DNA of 64,000 nt from JBPRGH01 sp051418055 (GTDB lineage: Bacteria; Bacteroidota; Bacteroidia; Cytophagales; Cyclobacteriaceae): assembly GCA_051418055.1 (NCBI GenBank), contig JBPRGH010000052.1, positions 1 to 64,000 of the forward strand. Direction: 5' to 3'. Numbering within the stretch: the first letter of the stretch is position 1; each line of letters starts with the position of its first letter. The notes under the pieces were generated by a model. It saw only the letters and a list, made by a program, of their open reading frames with translations. It was not told the DNA's origin and made no database searches. A program made the translations under genes and the position numbers. Below, piece by piece: positions 62,838 through 64,000 of the stretch.

Positions 62838-63837
62838 CTTTTGCTTTGCCTTTGAAAAAGGTACCCGCTTTTGACACCATTTTCTTAGATCCTACAAAAT
62901 AAGGAACCCGCTGGTGTAGTGATTCAGGCTCTACCTCCAAGATTCTCTGGGTTCCGGTGGTAGCACTTCCGCCTGCCTGCTCCACAAGAAAAGCAAGTGC
63001 ATTGCATTCATACATAAGCCTCAGCTTACCATTAGGATTTTTCTCCGTAGCAGGGTAAATATAAATACCTCCCTTAAGCAGGTTACGATGAAAATCCGCT
63101 ACAAGTGATCCAATATACCTGCCGGAATAGTTCTGTTCCTTGCAATATTCAATATACTGTTTTACCTCATCCGGAAAGCTGTTAAATGAACCTTCATTAA
63201 CAGAGTATATATTACCATCTTCAGGGATTTGCATGTCAGGGTGAGAAAGAAAATATTCCCCAAGTGAAGGCTCGTAGGTAAATCCGCTTACACCATGTCC
63301 TGTGGTATAAACAAGCATTGTAGAAGAGCCATATAAAATATATCCTGCCGCTACCTGCTCCGTGCCTTTTTGCAGTACATCATCAGTGGTTATAGGAGAA
63401 CCAACAGGAGAAATCCTTCTGAAAACACTGAAAATTGTTCCTATTGAAACATTCACATCTATATTGGAAGAACCATCTAGTGGGTCAATAGCAATGACAT
63501 ACTTACCATTGTTGTTAAGGTCCATGATCTCCTCACTTTCCTCGGATATTACGGCACAGGCTTCCCCTCCTTTAGTTAATGCCCTGCTAAAACGAATATT
63601 TGCAAGCACATCAAGTTTTTGCTGTTCCTCACCCTGAATATTTTCTTTTCCAACGGCTCCGATAATGTTTATAAGTCCGGCTTTATTTATTTCCCGGTTT
63701 ACTACCTTTCCTGCGAGAGCTATATCTCTCAAAAGCTGAGACAGTTCTCCAGTGGCATATTGAAACTCATCCTGTTTTTTTTTGATATATCTGTCTAAAG
63801 TTGTTCCAATAGGTAGTGCAATGCGCGAATCTTCCAT
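62815..63837 (-). CDS. fbp: class I fructose-1,6-bisphosphatase
   Basis: A 340-residue class I FBPase. The catalytic metal site is in DPLDGSSNIDVNVSIGTIFS (near residue 118), and KLRLMYECNALAFLVEQAGG forms the C-terminal substrate part. It hydrolyses fructose 1,6-bisphosphate in gluconeogenesis. Its start is preceded by a -7 box. Confidence 0.96.
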   Translation of the reverse strand: MEDSRIALPIGTTLDRYIKKKQDEFQYATGELSQLLRDIALAGKVVNREINKAGLINIIGAVGKENIQGEEQQKLDVLANIRFSRALTKGGEACAVISEESEEIMDLNNNGKYVIAIDPLDGSSNIDVNVSIGTIFSVFRRISPVGSPITTDDVLQKGTEQVAAGYILYGSSTMLVYTTGHGVSGFTYEPSLGEYFLSHPDMQIPEDGNIYSVNEGSFNSFPDEVKQYIEYCKEQNYSGRYIGSLVADFHRNLLKGGIYIYPATEKNPNGKLRLMYECNALAFLVEQAGGSATTGTQRILEVEPESLHQRVPYFVGSKKMVSKAGTFFKGKAKVNGTASV

Positions 63838-63892
63838 AACTTCGTGGTTTGGTTTACTTATACAACAAGTAGGGCAATTAACGTAATTGTTG

Positions 63893-63900
63893 CAAATTTA
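63893..63900 (-). promoter_or_regulatory. -7 box for fbp
   Basis: Minus-strand TAAATTTG matches TAnnTTTG, 56 bp before the fbp start, in the gap shared with the divergent aspartate kinase gene. No clear -33 TTTG is seen. Confidence 0.5.
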
Positions 63901-63930
63901 ACATTTAAATCGATTACATTACTAAACAAG

Positions 63931-64000
63931 ATGAAGGTTTACAAGTTTGGTGGTGCCTCCATAAAATCGGCAGATGCCATCCGGAATATGTCCGGGATAA
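63931..64000 (+). CDS. aspartate kinase, N-terminal fragment
   Basis: ATG at 63931 opens MKVYKFGGASIKSADAIRNM, the N-terminal substrate/ATP loop (KFGGxS) of aspartokinases. The gene runs off the end of the window after 23 codons. Whether it is monofunctional LysC or fused to homoserine dehydrogenase cannot be seen. Confidence 0.8.
   Translation, partial: MKVYKFGGASIKSADAIRNMSGI

Overview
This window comes from a member of the Bacteroidota, most likely the Cytophagales (a Fulvivirga/Marivirga-like marine lineage). The evidence is a fused CcoN-CcoO cbb3 oxidase, promoters with the Bacteroidota -7 box TAnnTTTG and few Shine-Dalgarno sites, a type IX secretion gene (porT) beside ubiE/menG, a DUF5606 protein, DUF6588-type outer membrane proteins, and moderate-to-low GC. 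Genus is an inference.

Layout. 0.1-8.8 kb: a complete cbb3 oxidase operon on the minus strand (copper ATPase, CcoS, CcoNO, CcoQ, CcoP, CcoG, FixH, TauE/SafE-like). 8.8-10 kb: a RAYT (REP-associated HUH transposase relative) inside its own palindromes. 10-17.4 kb: stress and housekeeping genes (two UspA proteins, YceI, MarR, SprT-like, two tiny acidic lipoproteins, der, era). 17.4-19.6 kb: initiator tRNA followed by a tripartite hipB-hipS-hipT kinase toxin-antitoxin; a 15-bp copy of the tRNA 3' end closes the segment, which looks like a 2.1-kb island without integrase. 19.8-30.5 kb: a two-component-regulator-type sensor kinase, small membrane or secreted proteins, a frameshifted gene and an FtsX-type permease. 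30.7-33.4 kb: nuoABCD only. 33.5-42.3 kb: unknown protein, lipase-like lipoprotein, rsgA-waaA, a perR-peroxiredoxin pair with PerR boxes, a tandem 155-bp repeat, DUF6588 protein, saccharopine dehydrogenase-like protein, cytidine deaminase.

42.4-56.2 kb is the most unusual region: a co-directional gene set made of three proteins sharing a GAF domain, a CheR, a receiver-less CheB, a SiaA-like PP2C phosphatase, SiaB kinase, SiaC, an ABCG-type transporter with extra N-terminal domains and a very large loop, and two unknown exported proteins. There is no chemoreceptor, CheA or SiaD diguanylate cyclase. I infer a membrane signalling pathway in which sensor input, possibly tuned by methylation, sets SiaC phosphorylation and acts on the ABC transporter.

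56.3-64 kb: esterase, SDR, porT, menG, a PorE-like OmpA protein, engB, DUF5606 protein, a small unknown protein, fructose-bisphosphatase and the start of an aspartate kinase. No CRISPR array, rRNA or complete transposon was seen. All family assignments are made by eye from motifs; no database search was run.
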